A DNA stretch of 64,000 nt from Cyclobacteriaceae bacterium YHN15 (GCA_003797895.1 RKQB01000006.1:124001-188000); one strand, 5' to 3'; positions 19,143-28,964 are shown, counted from the first letter of the stretch. The notes: a model not told the origin generated them from the letters alone. Numbers and translations: made by a program.

Positions 19143-20972
19143 ATGATTGCTGAAATCAAAACAGAACTAAAAACATGGGCTGAGAGCATGGCCAGTCACT
19201 TCAAACCTTCAGATGTGCATTGGTGTGATGGCTCCCAGGAAGAGTATGACAAGTTTTGCCAAATGCTGGTGGACAAGGGCACATTTATAAAACTGAATCC
19301 GGCAAAACGCCCTAACAGTTTTGCTTGTTTTTCGGATCCCAGTGATGTAGCCAGGGTGGAAGACAAGACTTTCATATGCAGCAGGAGAAAGGAGGATGCA
19401 GGTCCAACGAACAATTGGATGAATCCAACAGAAATGAAAACCATTTTGAATGACCTGACCTCTGGAAGTATGAAAGGACGGACTATGTACGTAATTCCTT
19501 TTTGCATGGGTCCATTAGGTTCTCCTTTAGCCAGATACGGTGTCCAAATAACCGATAGTGAATATGTGGTCATCAATATGCGTATCATGACCAGGATGGG
19601 TAAACAGGCCATTCCTTATATTGACCAGAATTTTGTTAAGTGTATCCACACTTTAGGAGCACCTCTTGAAGAGGGTCAGGAAGATGTGAAATGGCCATGC
19701 AATCCAAGTGTAAAATATATTTCCCATTTTCCTGAGGAAAAATTGATCATATCCTATGGTAGCGGATATGGTGGAAATGCACTTTTAGGGAAAAAATGCT
19801 TTGCACTCCGAATTGCAAGTTCTATGGGCCGTGAAGAAGGTTGGCTGGCAGAACATATGTTGATCATGGGAGTAGAAAGCCCTCAAAGAGAGAAAAGTTA
19901 CGTGGCAGCTGCCTTCCCCAGTGCATGCGGAAAAACCAATTTTGCCATGATGCTTCCTCCGGAAAAAATGGAAGGATGGAAAATCACCACTGTTGGCGAT
20001 GATATCGCTTGGATTCACAAAGGCAAAGATGGAAGATTGCATGCCATCAATCCTGAGGCTGGTTATTTTGGCGTAGCTCCCGGCACAAATTACAAAACCA
20101 ATCCAAGTGCCATGGAAAGTATCAAGTCCAATACCATTTTTACCAATGTTGCCATAACCAAAGACGGAGATGTTTGGTGGGAAGGAATGACCAAAGAAAT
20201 TCCTGATGGTCTGACGGATTGGCATGGAAATCCTTATGATAAGAACAGTGGAAAGCTTGCTGCCCATCCCAATTCAAGGTTTACAGCACCCGCATATCAA
20301 AACCCTGTCATCGATTCTGAATGGGATAATCCTGAAGGAGTCCCAATCCTTGCCTTTATCTTTGGGGGCAGGAGAAGCTCTGCCATTCCTTTGGTTTATC
20401 AGGCATTCAACTGGAGTTTTGGAGTTTATATGGCCGCAACCATGGGTTCTGAGACAACAGCCGCCGCTTTCGGAGAAGTAGGAAAAGTCAGAAGAGATCC
20501 CTTTGCCATGCTTCCGTTTATGGGATATCATATGGGAGATTACTTTAATAATTGGCTCCAATTTGGCAGGGATTTGCAAAATGCCCCAAGGATTTTCGGT
20601 GTCAACTGGTTCAGAAAAGATAAAGACGGAAACTTCATATGGCCTGGTTTCGGAGAAAACATGCGCGTTCTGAAATGGATTATAGGAAGGTGTAAAGGGC
20701 GAATTTCAGCTGTGGAATGCCCTATTGGCTGGAGACCTAGATATAAGGATATGGACTGGAATGGACTGGAAGATTTCAGCAAAGAAGATTTTGACAGCAT
20801 CATGGTAATTGAGCGTGAACCCTGGAAAAAGGAACTTCTCGGCCATTCTGAACTATTTGAACAATCCTATGATAAAATTCCTAAAGAGTTCCTCTTTATG
20901 AGAGAGTTGATACTTTCTGCTTTATGGAGATCCCCTGAAAAAATAGGCCTCGCATCAGAAAGAGGAGAATAA
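19143..20972 (+). CDS. pckG: Phosphoenolpyruvate carboxykinase (GTP)
   Basis: A 609-residue GTP-dependent PEPCK that converts oxaloacetate and GTP to phosphoenolpyruvate, CO2 and GDP, the first committed step of gluconeogenesis. The GTP-class P-loop with its reactive cysteine (AAFPSACGKTNFAMM), the kinase-2 motif VGDDIAWIH, the substrate loop SGYGGNALLGKKCFALRIAS and the NSRFTAP segment are all present. Length is normal for the family. It is monocistronic, with a long AT-rich leader and a strong terminator 15 bp after the stop. Confidence 0.97.
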   Translation: MIAEIKTELKTWAESMASHFKPSDVHWCDGSQEEYDKFCQMLVDKGTFIKLNPAKRPNSFACFSDPSDVARVEDKTFICSRRKEDAGPTNNWMNPTEMKTILNDLTSGSMKGRTMYVIPFCMGPLGSPLARYGVQITDSEYVVINMRIMTRMGKQAIPYIDQNFVKCIHTLGAPLEEGQEDVKWPCNPSVKYISHFPEEKLIISYGSGYGGNALLGKKCFALRIASSMGREEGWLAEHMLIMGVESPQREKSYVAAAFPSACGKTNFAMMLPPEKMEGWKITTVGDDIAWIHKGKDGRLHAINPEAGYFGVAPGTNYKTNPSAMESIKSNTIFTNVAITKDGDVWWEGMTKEIPDGLTDWHGNPYDKNSGKLAAHPNSRFTAPAYQNPVIDSEWDNPEGVPILAFIFGGRRSSAIPLVYQAFNWSFGVYMAATMGSETTAAAFGEVGKVRRDPFAMLPFMGYHMGDYFNNWLQFGRDLQNAPRIFGVNWFRKDKDGNFIWPGFGENMRVLKWIIGRCKGRISAVECPIGWRPRYKDMDWNGLEDFSKEDFDSIMVIEREPWKKELLGHSELFEQSYDKIPKEFLFMRELILSALWRSPEKIGLASERGE

Positions 20973-20985
20973 ATAAAAAATATAG

Positions 20986-21024
20986 TACCCCACAGATTAA
21001 TTCAATATTGTGGGGTATTTTTTT
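20986..21024 (+). terminator. Rho-independent terminator of pckG
   Basis: ACCCCACA (20987-20994) pairs with TGTGGGGT (21009-21016) and is followed by ATTTTTTTT. It lies directly after the pckG stop codon. Confidence 0.9.
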
Positions 21025-21110
21025 GCTTTTTCCAGGCAAAAATCAATAAAATAATCCCTTAATTCATTGAACATTTGGAAGGGATTAACTATGCTTGTAT
21101 TAAATACATA

Positions 21111-22769
21111 ATGAAAACCAATTCATTTATCATGACCAATAAACCCATTATCTTCTTTATCCTATTTATTATTTCATTTGAGACATCCTTTGGCCAGGGA
21201 AAAGACCACTTTCCGGTTCAAACCAATATCAAAAATGGAGTCATAGAAGGTAATTATGATACCAGATCAGGCATTCAGAAATATTTTGGAATTCCATTTG
21301 CCAAACCACCCATTGGGGAACTACGTTGGAAAGCACCTCAACCCATAGATAATTGGCTAGGTGTGAAGGAAACTAAGGAGTTTGGAGCAAGACCAGTGCA
21401 AAGGCTCATTTGGGGTGATATGAATTCCAGATCCAATGGTGTAAATGAAGACTGCCTCTATCTCAATGTCTGGACCCCTGCCGCAAGAAATACTAAAAAT
21501 CTTCCTGTCCTTGTCTATTTCTTCGGAGGTGGTTTTGTGGCAGGTGATGGATCAGAACCCAGATACGATGGGGAAAATATGGCCAAGGAAGGTATTGTAG
21601 TAGTGACCATCAATTATAGATTGGGCATATTCGGCTTCTTAGCCCATCCGGAGTTGAGTGCCGAGGCTCCCTATAAAGCATCTGGAAATTATGGCCTGTT
21701 GGACCAAGCTTTGGCATTGCAATGGGTTCAGGATAATATTGCAGCTTTTGGAGGTGATCCTAAAAAGGTGACCATAGCCGGTGAATCAGCAGGTTCAATT
21801 TCTGTTAGCTACCAAATGGGTTCACCTCTTTCCCGAAACCTCATTGCTGCAGCAATTGGGGAGAGTGGTGCAGGAATCACTGCTCTTGCTCCCATATCCT
21901 TACTGGAGGCGGAAAAAACCGGTGTTGAATTTTTTGAGAAATTTGGTATCAAAAATATTGCAGAAGCTAGAAAACTACCTACCCGAGATATCTATGAAAT
22001 GTACAATGAATCAGGAAGATTTGGTTTCCCAGTGGTTTTGGACGGATACTTATTACCAAAATCATTGACCGAAATATTCAATGAAAGGGAACAGGCCCAG
22101 GTTCCATTGCTTTTGGGCTGGAATACCCAAGAAAACCCGGCGGCCGCTTTTATGCAGGGACTGGCATTTACAAAAGAAAACTTTATTACAAAAGTCAAAC
22201 AGGCCTACCCCAATGATTATGAAGAAGTTTTGAAACTTTATCCACATGAAAGCGAGGAACAAGTTGCTTATTCTGCCATGGATTTGGCAGGAGACCGCTT
22301 TATTTCTTACAGTACCTGGAAATGGTTTGACCTCCACCGCAAAAATTCAGATCAACCGGTGTACCGCTACCTTTATGCCAAATTGAGGTCTCCTCTGATT
22401 GACCAGGGATTAGAGACCGGATTAGCCGGAGGCACTTCAAGAAGGACAGGTAATACCCCACCAAGGCCAAAAGATCTTGGAGCACCCCATGCTGCAGAAA
22501 TTGAATATGCCATGGGGAATTTGGAAAGAATTAAAGAATTCGCTTGGACCGATGATGATTATAAAGCTTCAGAAACCATGTTTAAGTATTTTGCCAACTT
22601 TATCAAATCCCACAATCCAAATGGCGATGGCTTACCCGATTGGCCAAAAGCCAATGCCCATGATGAGAATCCTTCGGTAATGGTTATAGATACAGAATCA
22701 AAAACAGTTAAAGCCAAAAACGATGCCCGATATAAATTTCATGATAGGTTTTACGGGAATGATAAATAA
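21111..22769 (+). CDS. Secreted type-B carboxylesterase
   Basis: A protein of 552 residues from the ATG at 21111; the frame can be opened 12 codons earlier at a TTG, but the ATG gives a clean signal peptide (FIMTNKPIIFFILFIISF, cleaved near SFG-Q). The carboxylesterase/cholinesterase fold is clear: oxyanion-hole YFFGGGFVAG, nucleophile S226 in TIAGESAGS, and the catalytic histidine in GAPHAAEIEY. It hydrolyses esters in the periplasm or outside; natural substrate unknown. Directly after its stop codon comes the remnant of a gluconate dehydrogenase subunit 3 gene, which suggests that rearrangement placed this gene here. Confidence 0.9.
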   Translation: MKTNSFIMTNKPIIFFILFIISFETSFGQGKDHFPVQTNIKNGVIEGNYDTRSGIQKYFGIPFAKPPIGELRWKAPQPIDNWLGVKETKEFGARPVQRLIWGDMNSRSNGVNEDCLYLNVWTPAARNTKNLPVLVYFFGGGFVAGDGSEPRYDGENMAKEGIVVVTINYRLGIFGFLAHPELSAEAPYKASGNYGLLDQALALQWVQDNIAAFGGDPKKVTIAGESAGSISVSYQMGSPLSRNLIAAAIGESGAGITALAPISLLEAEKTGVEFFEKFGIKNIAEARKLPTRDIYEMYNESGRFGFPVVLDGYLLPKSLTEIFNEREQAQVPLLLGWNTQENPAAAFMQGLAFTKENFITKVKQAYPNDYEEVLKLYPHESEEQVAYSAMDLAGDRFISYSTWKWFDLHRKNSDQPVYRYLYAKLRSPLIDQGLETGLAGGTSRRTGNTPPRPKDLGAPHAAEIEYAMGNLERIKEFAWTDDDYKASETMFKYFANFIKSHNPNGDGLPDWPKANAHDENPSVMVIDTESKTVKAKNDARYKFHDRFYGNDK

Positions 22770-22772
22770 TAA

Positions 22773-22952
22773 GTGAATTTGGACAATTCAGAAGAGAATC
22801 CTCATTTTTTTACCATGATCAAACAGCTGACTATTTGGGGCTATTTTTCTTCTGAACCAGGAATAACAAAAGCGCTTCGCTATAATCCTATTCCAGGAAG
22901 ATATGAAGGATGTGTTCCCTATCAGGATGGAGAAAAAGCCTGGTCCGGTTGA
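22773..22952 (+). pseudogene. C-terminal remnant of a gluconate 2-dehydrogenase subunit 3 gene
   Basis: The frame opens directly after a TAA at 22770-22772 and codes for about 59 residues that read as the C-terminus of the same family as the protein at 7980-8573. FFTMIKQLTIWGYFSSEPG matches FYRMMKELTLLGYFHSAK, RYNPIPGRYEGCVPY matches AYDPIPGSYQGCIDY, and both end in KAWSG / KVWTE. The N-terminal two thirds, including any Tat signal, are missing, and the first GTG is unlikely to be a true start. No GMC large-subunit gene is adjacent. This looks like a leftover of a second GMC/subunit 3 locus whose upstream part was replaced by the carboxylesterase gene. Confidence 0.8.
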
Positions 22953-23024
22953 TCCAAATATTTTATTTCCATGGAGAACATGGGGTTTCAATCAGCGCAT
23001 TTTTCTATAGTTCCCTTCTTGCAC

Positions 23025-23954
23025 CTACAATTTCTCTATAAACTCCATGACCACCTTCAAAGTCCCTTCTTTATTGTCATTTAAGGTACTGTGCGCTGCA
23101 TCGGGAATCATGGCAAACTTCGAACCGGGTACCAAACTTTGATAATATTTTACGGTACTTGGCCGGGCTTCGTCATATTCTCCTGTCATCAACAAAACAG
23201 GAACATTAATTTTGGGAAGGTATTCCAATCGGTCATAATTTCTTAAAGTTCCTGTGGAAGTAAACTCACTGGGACCCCACATATAGAGATAAACATTCGT
23301 TCCGGAAACCAGATTCAAGTGACTTCTGTCTACCTCCGTCTTTTCTTTGCGCGTTACATAAAGACTGTAGTACAATTTGGTGGCAGCCTCATAATGCGGA
23401 TGCTCATATTCACCAATGGATTCATGGTAACGGATAACCTGTTGTACCGAATCAGGCAAAGTAGCAATCAAGGTATCTGCATCTGAAATCCACAAATCCG
23501 TACTGAAAAGTGGGCTGCTAAAGATGATGGCTTTGACTTCATCTGGAAAGGTCAAAAAATAATCCATCCCCAACATAGTGCCCCAAGAATGTCCATAAAG
23601 AACAAAATCCTTCAGCCCTAGATGCTTCCTTAGCCGTTCAACCTGATCAACATAATTTTCAATGGTCATTAAGGTAGTATCGGTAAGTGGATCCGATCTT
23701 CCTGAACCTAATTGTTCCCAAAAAATTATTGGACCATCATAACCCATTTCTTTCAGAGGTTCAAAGCCGAAACTTGTACCCCCAGGTCCTCCGTGCAATA
23801 ATAATAAGGGTGCTTTGGGGCCCTTGCCATAGACTTCGTACCATATTTTTCCTCCATTGACCTCTACAAACCCTTCTTCGACAATTTGGGATCCTTTACT
23901 ACAGGAAAACAACACCAATAGGGCAATCAGGTAAAATAATTTTTTTCTGAGCAT
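23025..23954 (-). CDS. Proline iminopeptidase-like S33 hydrolase, lipoprotein
   Basis: An alpha/beta hydrolase of 309 residues from the ATG at 23954; an ATG 9 codons upstream would overlap the previous gene and spoil the lipoprotein signal (MLRKKLFYLIALLVLFSC, lipobox C18). The fold has the prolyl aminopeptidase marks LLLHGGPGG, EQLGSGRSD and the nucleophile elbow GHSWGTMLG (S123), with a late aspartate in MTGEYDEARPST and the histidine in PDAAHSTL. It removes N-terminal proline or other residues from peptides, here probably in the periplasm because of the lipid anchor. It follows the sterol-desaturase gene by 19 bp. Confidence 0.87.
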   Translation of the reverse strand: MLRKKLFYLIALLVLFSCSKGSQIVEEGFVEVNGGKIWYEVYGKGPKAPLLLLHGGPGGTSFGFEPLKEMGYDGPIIFWEQLGSGRSDPLTDTTLMTIENYVDQVERLRKHLGLKDFVLYGHSWGTMLGMDYFLTFPDEVKAIIFSSPLFSTDLWISDADTLIATLPDSVQQVIRYHESIGEYEHPHYEAATKLYYSLYVTRKEKTEVDRSHLNLVSGTNVYLYMWGPSEFTSTGTLRNYDRLEYLPKINVPVLLMTGEYDEARPSTVKYYQSLVPGSKFAMIPDAAHSTLNDNKEGTLKVVMEFIEKL

Positions 23955-23973
23955 GATTATGGCAGACAAAAAA

Positions 23974-24870
23974 TCAAACATTTTCTTTTATCTTTTCTCT
24001 ATATTGTTCTTTTACTCCTTCCAATAAACTAGGTCGGGTAAAAACCATATCATACGCTTCCTTCATTGAATTGGCGTTTTTTACATCCTGTACGATGTCT
24101 GCCCATTCATGGAAATTCAATGTGATTGGGTTGTACGACTTTACCTGTTTGGTAAGGCCATACGCTGGGCGTTCTTCCTCAGGCATAAAGGTGCCGAATA
24201 ACCTGTCCCAAATGATAAAAGTGGAACCATAATTCTTATCCAAATACTTTTCATTGTTCGCATGATGAACTCTATGATGTGATGGTGTGGTAAAAAAGTA
24301 TTCTATGATCCAGGGTAATTTATTGATATATTCAGTATGGATCCAAAATTGATAAAGTACCGCTATTTGATGGCAAATAAAAAACACTACCGGATGGAAA
24401 CCTGCCAAAGCAACTGGGATAAAGAAAACAATTTTGATGTGCTGAGTCCAGCTCAACCTGAATGAAACAGACCAATTATATTTTTCTGAATTATGATGCG
24501 TCACATGAGTAGCCCACCAAAACCTGTTTTCATGGGCAATCCTATGTGCCCAGTACCTCCAGAAATCGATCCAAACAAAACACAAAAGATAAGCCCACCA
24601 AGTATGTGGTATTGACCAAGGTACAAGATTATAAAAGAATAAGATGATGCCAAAAGTAGCTACCTTAATGCCAGCACTCATTCCTACATTCACCAATCCG
24701 ATAAAGGTAGCTGCAAGTGTATCCTTACTGTCATAATAATCCTTTTTGTCCCTATGAGACAAATACCACTCTAAAGCCACTAGTGCAATCATCACCGGTG
24801 CAGCATATAGGATAATATTGGGTAATTCAAGGCTGAGAATCTTTTCAAAAGTTAATTTTTCTTTGTACAT
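23974..24870 (-). CDS. Sterol desaturase/fatty acid hydroxylase family membrane protein
   Basis: A 298-residue integral membrane di-iron protein. The eight-histidine pattern is present: HRIAHE, HVTHHNSEKYN and HRVHHANNEKYLD, spread between several hydrophobic segments. Members hydroxylate or desaturate sterols, fatty acids or carotenoids, or cleave ether lipids (alkylglycerol monooxygenase is close in this group: the long TM N-terminus and WDRLFGTFMPEEE segment fit). The reaction here is undetermined. It lies on the minus strand after GlcG-like gene 24946-25401 and before the S33 lipoprotein, possibly one transcript. Confidence 0.88.
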   Translation of the reverse strand: MYKEKLTFEKILSLELPNIILYAAPVMIALVALEWYLSHRDKKDYYDSKDTLAATFIGLVNVGMSAGIKVATFGIILFFYNLVPWSIPHTWWAYLLCFVWIDFWRYWAHRIAHENRFWWATHVTHHNSEKYNWSVSFRLSWTQHIKIVFFIPVALAGFHPVVFFICHQIAVLYQFWIHTEYINKLPWIIEYFFTTPSHHRVHHANNEKYLDKNYGSTFIIWDRLFGTFMPEEERPAYGLTKQVKSYNPITLNFHEWADIVQDVKNANSMKEAYDMVFTRPSLLEGVKEQYREKIKENV

Positions 24871-24945
24871 ATATTCAAAGAATTAAATGGTAAGCAAGTA
24901 GATTAATAGGATTTTTGGATTCAATTTATAAATCAGAATAAAAAA

Positions 24946-25401
24946 TCATAAAGCTTTTAACCCTGCTTCTGCAATGATAGCGTCCTGGGCAGAGGTAACT
25001 CCTGATATCCCTATAGCACCCACACAAACGCCATCCTTAAAAATCGGAATGCCTCCTTCTATTGCAACGGCATTTGGTAAAGACAAAATCCTTGTATTTC
25101 CTTGATTAACAATATCTTCGAATACCTTGGTTGGCCTTTTGAAATATACGGCTGACTTGGCTTTTGCCTGTGCTACCTCCACACTCCCAATTTGAGTCCC
25201 GTCCATTCTTCTAAGCACAATCAAATGACCTCCTCCGTCCAAAATAGCTATCACTACATTCCAGTTATCCTGCCTCGCTCTCTCCTCAGCAGCATCAGCA
25301 ATCTTTTTTGCTTCCTCTAGATTCAAGTATGGAAGAGTTTGATTCTGGCCGTAAGAAATCAATGAAAAAGAAAGTAAAATCAATAGAAAGCAGTATTTCA
25401 T
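24946..25401 (-). CDS. GlcG/HbpS family heme-binding-like protein, secreted
   Basis: A 151-residue protein of the GlcG/DUF336 family with a signal peptide (residues 1-18, SLISYG-Q). The family core is recognisable: LEEAKKIADAAEERARQDNWNVVIAILDGGGHLIVLRRMDG, then AKAKSAVYFKRPT and the glycine-rich EGGIPIFKDGVCVGAIGISG. Some members bind heme or corrinoids, others are found in glycolate or sugar operons. Function in this organism is unknown. The divergent Gfo/Idh/MocA gene starts 130 bp away. Confidence 0.87.
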   Translation of the reverse strand: MKYCFLLILLSFSLISYGQNQTLPYLNLEEAKKIADAAEERARQDNWNVVIAILDGGGHLIVLRRMDGTQIGSVEVAQAKAKSAVYFKRPTKVFEDIVNQGNTRILSLPNAVAIEGGIPIFKDGVCVGAIGISGVTSAQDAIIAEAGLKAL

Positions 25402-25530
25402 GGATTATTTATTTAGTTATCAGAACACTTATTTCTCTAATTTAATATTTTTTTTTGAAGGCATGACCAAAAAGCATTAAATTGAACAAAGACTTTACGA
25501 AAACCTTGTAAAACCCCAAAACCAATACCC

Positions 25531-26634
25531 ATGAAAAAATTCTCAAGACGTGATACAATCAAGACTATTTCTCTTGGAACAGGAATCAGCTTATTTTCTC
25601 CCTTCAGCCTGATGGCCTGTAAACCTAAGTCTGAAAATGATAAGTTGGGAGTAGCTTTAGTAGGGCTTGGTTACTATAGTACAGATCTTTTGGCTCCTGC
25701 TTTACAACAAACTAAGCATTGTTATCTGGCAGGTATTGTTACAGGTACCCCATCCAAAGCAGAAGATTGGAAAAAGAAATACAATATCCCGGACAAGAAT
25801 ATCTATAACTACGAGAACTTTGACAAAATTGCCAATAATCCTGACATCGATGTGATATATGTGGTATTGCCTCCTTCCATGCATATGGAATATACCATCC
25901 GGGCAGCCAAGGCCGGGAAACATGTATGGTGTGAAAAACCTATGGCCGTCACCGTGGAAGAATGTCAGGCCATGATAGATGCCTGTAAGGAAAATAAAGT
26001 TAGTCTCGCTATAGGTTACCGATGTCAACACGAACCCAATACCCAGGCATTTCAGGATATAGTAAAAAATGAAAAACTAGGTAAGGTAATAGGAGTAGAC
26101 TGTGCCGCCGGATATAGGGAAAACAGAACAAATCACTGGAAACAAAAAAGAGAAATGGGGGGAGGGGTAATTTATGATATGGGCGTATATTCCATTCAAG
26201 GGGCCAGGTTAGGGGCCAATATGGAACCTATAGCTGTCGAATATGCAAAAGTATATGCGGAGAGGCCGGAAATATATAAAGACGGATTGGGAGAAGTAGT
26301 GGAAGCCATATTGGAGTTTCCAAACGGAGTAATGGGCAATATCAAAACCTCCTTTTATGAAAATGTGAATTTCTTGAATATTCAATGCGAAGAGGGTGCC
26401 ATTGAAATGTCACCCTTCCAGGCTTATGCCGGAAATAAAGGCAAAAGCCCGCTGGGAGAAATTAATTTCCCTTATGAAGTGCCTTGGCAACAGGCCAATC
26501 AAATGGATATGGATGCCTTATCCATCATGGACGGAAAACCTATGCTTGTCCCCGGTGAGGAGGGACTCAGAGATATCCGAATTGTGCAGGCTATCCTTGA
26601 ATCTGCTGAAAGTGGGAAACGGGTGCTGATTTAA
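25531..26634 (+). CDS. Gfo/Idh/MocA family oxidoreductase, Tat-exported
   Basis: A 367-residue NAD(P)-dependent sugar oxidoreductase. The N-terminus is a Tat-type signal (SRRDTIK at 5-11) with a possible lipobox cysteine at 30 (SLMAC). The Rossmann site VALVGLGYYSTDLLAPAL and the catalytic CEKPMAVTVEEC motif follow, then RYRCQHEPN-like and GGGVIYDMGVYSI segments typical of glucose-fructose oxidoreductases. Exported members keep a tightly bound cofactor and process sugars in the periplasm. It stands alone on the plus strand and its last 4 bp overlap the convergent recG. Confidence 0.9.
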   Translation: MKKFSRRDTIKTISLGTGISLFSPFSLMACKPKSENDKLGVALVGLGYYSTDLLAPALQQTKHCYLAGIVTGTPSKAEDWKKKYNIPDKNIYNYENFDKIANNPDIDVIYVVLPPSMHMEYTIRAAKAGKHVWCEKPMAVTVEECQAMIDACKENKVSLAIGYRCQHEPNTQAFQDIVKNEKLGKVIGVDCAAGYRENRTNHWKQKREMGGGVIYDMGVYSIQGARLGANMEPIAVEYAKVYAERPEIYKDGLGEVVEAILEFPNGVMGNIKTSFYENVNFLNIQCEEGAIEMSPFQAYAGNKGKSPLGEINFPYEVPWQQANQMDMDALSIMDGKPMLVPGEEGLRDIRIVQAILESAESGKRVLI

Positions 26635-28724
26635 GATATCCGGCTCCAATTGATCTCATGCTTTTTCTGTGCCTTAATCTGCCTCAATACCATGGCATGT
26701 TCAGGCCGGCCCAATTCAGGGTCATCCTGCAAAAGCAACTGCGCAGCATCCCTTGCCATATTCAAAATTGGGGCATCTTTGCTCAGATCAGCAATCAGCA
26801 GGTCTGCTAAACCGCTCTGTTGGGTACCCATCAGGTCGCCAGGACCTCTGAGTTTCAAATCTACATCCGCAATTTCAAAACCATTATTGGTCCTTACCAT
26901 AGTTTCCAGACGCACCCTGCTGTCCTTGGAAAGTTCATACTTGGTCATCAGTATACAATAGGACTGATCCGCTCCTCTGCCTACCCTTCCCCTTAACTGA
27001 TGCAATTGGGATAAGCCAAAACGTTCCGCATTTTCTACAACCATCACAGAAGCATTGGGCACATTCACGCCTACCTCAATGACAGTTGTGGCCACCATGA
27101 TTTTGGTTTCTCCTTTGACAAATCGCTGCATCTCAAAATCCTTGTCCTTGGCTTTCATGTTTCCATGGACAATACTAACCGGAAATTCCGGAAATGCCCG
27201 GCATATGCTTTCATAGCCATCCATCAGGTTTTTAAGATCCATAGTTTCAGATTCTTCGATCAAAGGATAGACCACATACACTTGCCGGCCTTCCTGAATC
27301 TGCCTTCTCATAAATCCAAAAACCTTCAATCTGTCTTTGTCATAGCGATGGACTGTCTGAATGGGCTTTCTTCCTTTGGGCATTTCATCAATTACCGAAA
27401 TATCCAAGTCCCCATACAAAGTCATCGCCAAGGTCCTTGGAATCGGGGTGGCGGTCATCACCAAAACATGTGGAAAAAATTGCTCATTCTTGGCCCAAAG
27501 TTTAGCCCTTTGTGCCACTCCAAAACGGTGCTGTTCATCCACAATCGCCAAACCCAGATTTCTGAATTGGACGATATCTTCCAATAAGGCATGGGTTCCG
27601 ATAATGATATGCAAATCTCCCGAAAGCAACATTTCATGGATGATTTTTCGGGTAGACTTTTTGGTCGATCCGGTCAGCAAGGCAATCTTCAAACCCATCA
27701 GGTCTGCATATTCTTTCAAACCTTCATGATGTTGATTGGCCAAAATCTCAGTTGGGGCCATAAGGCAGGTCTGTGCACCAGAACTGATCGCAATCAAAAT
27801 ACAAATAAACGCTACCATGGTTTTGCCGCTACCTACATCTCCCTGAATCAGACGGTTCATCTGCTTACCGGATTTCATGTCACCAAATGCTTCCCTGACC
27901 ACCCTCTTTTGGGCTTCTGTCAGCTCAAATGGCAAATGTTCCTTATAAAACTTGGTCAGTAGTTCAGTTTGATTCAGAATCTGTCCTCTGGACTTCTCCG
28001 TTCTGGTGAGCTTGAGTTTCAACAACCTCAATTGCACATAAAAAAACTCATCAAATTTCAACCTAAACCTTGCCCTTTTAAGTATCTCTGGATTTTCCGG
28101 AAAATGAATCTGTTTGAGGGCATCCCTTTTTGGGATCAGGTTAAAGCGGTGCAAAATATCTACCGGCAATGTTTCCTGAATCTGCGGATAGGCTACCAGG
28201 ACCAAACCCTCCATTATTCTTGAAATCCCTTTGGAGTCCAAATATTTTGCTCTTAGCTTTTCTGTAGTGGAGTAGACCGGTTGAAAAAAACTCTTTTCTT
28301 CCTGCACTTGGGAAAGGGGTTCCATTTCAGGGTGTGCAATACTGAATTTCCGGCCGAATTTATTGGGCTTCCCATAAAAAACAAAAGCCGGTCCGATCAG
28401 TAATTTTTTGACCACCCATTGGATTCCTTTAAACCACGTGAGTTCCATTTCGCCAGTCTCATCATAAATATGGGCTACCAATCGCTTTCTTCTGGCATCG
28501 CCTATGGTTTCCACTTTTCTGATTTTGGCAATGACCTGAACATTTTCAAGGTCTTCGTTCAGCTCGTTGATTTTATAAAATTTGGTCCGGTCTTCGTATC
28601 GGAAAGGATAATATTGTATTAGTTCTCCATAGGTAAAAATATTGAGCTCCTTATTGAACAAAGCAGCTTTTTGCGGGCCCATGCCGCGGAGGTATTCAAT
28701 TTTGGTATCGAAAAAAGAGGACAA
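26631..28724 (-). CDS. recG: ATP-dependent DNA helicase RecG
   Basis: A 697-residue branched-DNA helicase that reverses stalled forks and processes Holliday junctions. It has an N-terminal wedge (OB-fold) domain, Walker A GDVGSGKTMVAF, MAPTEILANQH, the DEQHRFGVAQR box, MTATPIPRTLAMTLYGDLD, and the C-terminal TTVIEVGVNVPNASVMV and QLRGRVGRG motifs. The start is a TTG at 28724; the first ATG would remove conserved N-terminal residues. It lies 14 bp downstream of a DUF4926-like gene, so the small pair and recG may be co-transcribed. Its 3' end overlaps the convergent oxidoreductase gene by 4 bp. Confidence 0.97.
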   Translation of the reverse strand: MSSFFDTKIEYLRGMGPQKAALFNKELNIFTYGELIQYYPFRYEDRTKFYKINELNEDLENVQVIAKIRKVETIGDARRKRLVAHIYDETGEMELTWFKGIQWVVKKLLIGPAFVFYGKPNKFGRKFSIAHPEMEPLSQVQEEKSFFQPVYSTTEKLRAKYLDSKGISRIMEGLVLVAYPQIQETLPVDILHRFNLIPKRDALKQIHFPENPEILKRARFRLKFDEFFYVQLRLLKLKLTRTEKSRGQILNQTELLTKFYKEHLPFELTEAQKRVVREAFGDMKSGKQMNRLIQGDVGSGKTMVAFICILIAISSGAQTCLMAPTEILANQHHEGLKEYADLMGLKIALLTGSTKKSTRKIIHEMLLSGDLHIIIGTHALLEDIVQFRNLGLAIVDEQHRFGVAQRAKLWAKNEQFFPHVLVMTATPIPRTLAMTLYGDLDISVIDEMPKGRKPIQTVHRYDKDRLKVFGFMRRQIQEGRQVYVVYPLIEESETMDLKNLMDGYESICRAFPEFPVSIVHGNMKAKDKDFEMQRFVKGETKIMVATTVIEVGVNVPNASVMVVENAERFGLSQLHQLRGRVGRGADQSYCILMTKYELSKDSRVRLETMVRTNNGFEIADVDLKLRGPGDLMGTQQSGLADLLIADLSKDAPILNMARDAAQLLLQDDPELGRPEHAMVLRQIKAQKKHEINWSRIS

Positions 28725-28738
28725 AGGTTTATTTAGAA

Positions 28739-28963
28739 CTATTTAGAGGTATCTACCAATGTATGATGTAAAAGTAACAAATCAATACCTTGAACAGCAA
28801 ACTCCGCAATAGTTGCGCCTGATTGGTCCGAAAATTCTACTTCATATGTATCATCAGTCAAAATTTCAACGATGGTACCTACCTGTCCCATCAGAACTTT
28901 TTGTTCCGGCACATCTTTCAAGATTGCCACTGAATCCAGTAATTTAAAAGATTTATCCATCAT
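28739..28963 (-). CDS. DUF4926-like small protein
   Basis: A 74-residue acidic protein with the pattern of DUF4926: FKLLDSVAILKDVPEQKVLMGQVGTIVEILTDDTYEVEFSDQSG, a compact SH3-like beta fold. These proteins are usually found next to a DUF6883-like partner, as here (1 bp apart), which suggests a two-component toxin/immunity-like or chaperone-like pair. That role is inference; no function is established to my knowledge. It is followed 14 bp later by recG. Confidence 0.65.
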   Translation of the reverse strand: MMDKSFKLLDSVAILKDVPEQKVLMGQVGTIVEILTDDTYEVEFSDQSGATIAEFAVQGIDLLLLHHTLVDTSK

Positions 28964-28964
28964 C

